25,232 nt of DNA from Clostridium sp. AM22-11AC (lineage in GTDB: Bacteria > Bacillota > Clostridia > Lachnospirales > Lachnospiraceae). The notes beneath the pieces were generated by a model, which ran no database searches, had not been told where the DNA came from, and saw only the letters and a program-made list of their open reading frames with translations. The translations under genes were made by a program, and so were the position numbers. Numbering within the stretch: the stretch's first letter is position 1; each line of letters opens with the position of its first letter. Of this stretch, positions 24,043 to 25,232 are shown one piece after another. The stretch lies in NCBI RefSeq assembly GCF_003473545.1, contig NZ_QUCM01000030.1, positions 1 to 25,232 of the forward strand. The letters run 5' to 3'.

Positions 24043-24755
24043 TGACGGAACATTGGCTATCAATCGCAGCAGGTGTGTTTTTAGTGGGAATGATGTTATA
24101 TGGTCATTACCGCGGCCTGCTGCGTCAGTGTGTTTCTCTTGGAGCGCTGGTACTGACGATCATTACCGTGAAAGTAGCAACACCGTATGTCACAGATTTT
24201 GTAAAGGCAAATCCTGTGATCCGGGAAAATGCGGCTCATTTTATTATGGAAGTATCCGGATGGCAGCCGCCGGAGGAGAGCGAAAGCATTCTTCCGGCGG
24301 CCCAGCGTATGGCGATCGAAGAACTGAAACTCCCACAATCGGTAAAAGATGTTCTTTTGGAAAATAATAACAGTGAATTTTACAGGCTTTTGGGAGTAGA
24401 TCAGTTTGGAGAGTATATCAGTACCTGCCTTTCAGATATGCTGATCAATACCCTTGGTTCTGTTCTGGTATTTGCAGCCAGTTATATAGTGATCCATTTG
24501 GTGATCCGCTGGCTGAACCTGTTGTCCAGACTGCCTATTATATGTGGCTTAAATCAGATGGCAGGAGGGATCGTAGGGCTTGCAGAAGGATTTCTGCTTT
24601 TGTGGCTTGCAGGATTTATTCTCAGCTTTTTTACGGAGACTCCAATGGGGCAGATGCTGGAAGCGCAGGTAAACAGCAGTATCTGGCTTTCACTGATCTA
24701 CAGATATAATCTTATGAATGTGATTCTGGGTAGTATCATCAATGGTATTTTATAG
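24039..24755 (+). CDS. CvpA-family-like membrane protein
   Basis: A 238-residue inner-membrane protein. The N-terminus has two hydrophobic segments (about 7-22 and 29-50) around GHYRGLLRQCVSLGALV, the pattern of CvpA/colicin V production proteins. A central soluble part (about 55-130) is followed by two or three more membrane segments, including LINTLGSVLVFAASYIVIHLVI and IVGLAEGFLLLWLAGFILSFF. The G-x-x-R-G motif near residue 22 supports the family, but this is by eye. The ATG overlaps the HAD stop (ATGATG); a second ATG at 24042 is equally possible. It is last in the block before a terminator. Function unknown. Confidence 0.75.
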   Translation: MMTEHWLSIAAGVFLVGMMLYGHYRGLLRQCVSLGALVLTIITVKVATPYVTDFVKANPVIRENAAHFIMEVSGWQPPEESESILPAAQRMAIEELKLPQSVKDVLLENNNSEFYRLLGVDQFGEYISTCLSDMLINTLGSVLVFAASYIVIHLVIRWLNLLSRLPIICGLNQMAGGIVGLAEGFLLLWLAGFILSFFTETPMGQMLEAQVNSSIWLSLIYRYNLMNVILGSIINGIL

Positions 24756-24811
24756 TACAAACATACTGAAAATGAAATAGATTTAATTTAGCATATAAAA
24801 TATGCAATAAC

Positions 24812-24864
24812 AACAAATCACTGGGAAGTGCATTTATTCAGTGCAGATCCGGTGATTTGTTTTA
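24812..24864 (+). terminator. Terminator closing the dnaX-recR-cvpA block
   Basis: AACAAATCACTGG (24812-24824) pairs with CCGGTGATTTGTT (24849-24861), a 13-bp stem with one G-U pair, followed by TTATATTTC. A smaller GCATAT-AAA-ATATGC hairpin lies just upstream (24791-24805). Confidence 0.75.
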
Positions 24865-24967
24865 TATTTCAATCTGTTATCAGGACCTGAAAAACAAGGA
24901 AAATCCTGGAAAAACAGGTAATGTATAGAGCGGGAAAAAATTGTGTAAAAAAATACTACAAATCCTC

Positions 24968-24996
24968 TTGACAATAGCTGACGGAGATGTTATATT
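24968..24996 (+). promoter_or_regulatory. rRNA operon promoter P1
   Basis: TTGACA at 24968-24973, exact 17-bp spacer, TATATT at 24991-24996. The predicted start near 25003 coincides with a perfect hairpin CCATTGC-GAAA-GCAGTGG (25003-25020). Confidence 0.88.
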
Positions 24997-25058
24997 ATAG
25001 TTCCATTGCGAAAGCAGTGGCTCAAATAAAAAAGAATTTGAGAAAAATAAAAAAGTTG

Positions 25059-25087
25059 TTGACAAAAGCAATGATACATGATAAGAT
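25059..25087 (+). promoter_or_regulatory. rRNA operon promoter P2
   Basis: TTGACA at 25059-25064, 17-bp spacer, TAAGAT at 25082-25087. It shares the context AAAAGTTGTTGACAAA with P3. Confidence 0.85.
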
Positions 25088-25131
25088 GATTGAGTTGCTG
25101 ATGAGCAACAAAAAATAAAATAAAAAAGTTG

Positions 25132-25160
25132 TTGACAAACTTAAACAACTGTGATAAAAT
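25132..25160 (+). promoter_or_regulatory. rRNA operon promoter P3
   Basis: TTGACA at 25132-25137, 17-bp spacer, TAAAAT at 25155-25160. It is nearest to the rRNA leader. Confidence 0.85.
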
Positions 25161-25232
25161 AATCGAGCTGTTGAAAATGAGACAACAACAAAGAACCTTG
25201 ATAATTGAAGATTAAACAGTATGTAAAACCCT
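25161..25232 (+). other. rRNA operon leader (16S rRNA expected just beyond the window)
   Basis: The stretch after P3, with AAGAACCTTGATAATTGAAG at 25191-25210, is the kind of leader found upstream of 16S rRNA in Clostridia. The 16S 5' signature (AGAGTTTGATC) is not in the window, so the gene itself is inferred. Confidence 0.7.

Noticed and set aside
1..25232. CRISPR array, tRNA genes, intact insertion sequences, att sites
   Set aside because: I found no regularly spaced repeats, no tRNA-like cloverleaf and no full transposase with inverted ends; the Rpn-like gene has no visible terminal inverted repeats.

Overview
The window looks like a chromosomal segment of a low-to-mid GC gut Clostridia, most likely Lachnospiraceae. 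The signs are the dnaX-ybaB-recR block, a Firmicute-type large SRP RNA, a DUF6128-like protein, several genes with close relatives in that family (VanZ, MATE, Rpn-like nuclease), and a triple promoter leading into an rRNA operon at the right edge. Assignment is by recognition of families, not by a database search.

Left part (1-7.3 kb), accessory and mosaic. A minus-strand VOC/YaeR-like gene (56-439) is followed by an unidentified broken reading frame and a strong hairpin. A minus-strand polysaccharide operon then reads, in transcription order, UDP-glucose dehydrogenase (intact, 3689-4936), phosphoglucomutase/phosphomannomutase (large internal deletion plus frame change), mannose-1-phosphate guanylyltransferase (first ~70 codons only) and a Wzx-type flippase (apparently intact, AT-rich). 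Divergent from it are an Rpn/PD-(D/E)XK 'transposase-like' nuclease gene, apparently shortened, and a second UDP-glucose dehydrogenase. The two dehydrogenases are about 88% identical as proteins and lie in opposite directions.

Middle (7.3-15.3 kb). A VanZ-family membrane protein appears to have lost its normal start codon. It is followed by a MATE transporter with its own promoter, then an overlapping or nearly overlapping murL-murD pair. This pair suggests the alternative peptidoglycan route in which L-Glu is ligated first and epimerised afterwards. Next come a MarR regulator with a lipoprotein and a terminator, a DUF6128-like two-domain protein, and tadA. The end of tadA overlaps the end of a second, convergent MATE gene.

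Right part (16.6-25.2 kb), conserved housekeeping. Divergent promoters drive the second MATE gene and the SRP RNA gene (ffs). The ffs transcript seems to carry a compact three-way-junction tail before a strong terminator. Then come pfk, dnaX, ybaB, recR, a long TPR protein with what looks like a split and degenerate AAA+ module, a Cof-type HAD phosphatase and a CvpA-like membrane protein, all closely packed or overlapping. After a terminator, three consecutive TTGACA promoters with 17-bp spacers and a leader run to the window edge, where a 16S rRNA gene is expected just outside.

I see no CRISPR array, tRNA, intact insertion sequence or phage. The most interesting leads are the SRP-linked structured tail, the MurL/MurD route, the pseudo-AAA TPR protein, and the serial decay of the polysaccharide operon next to an inverted ugd pair.
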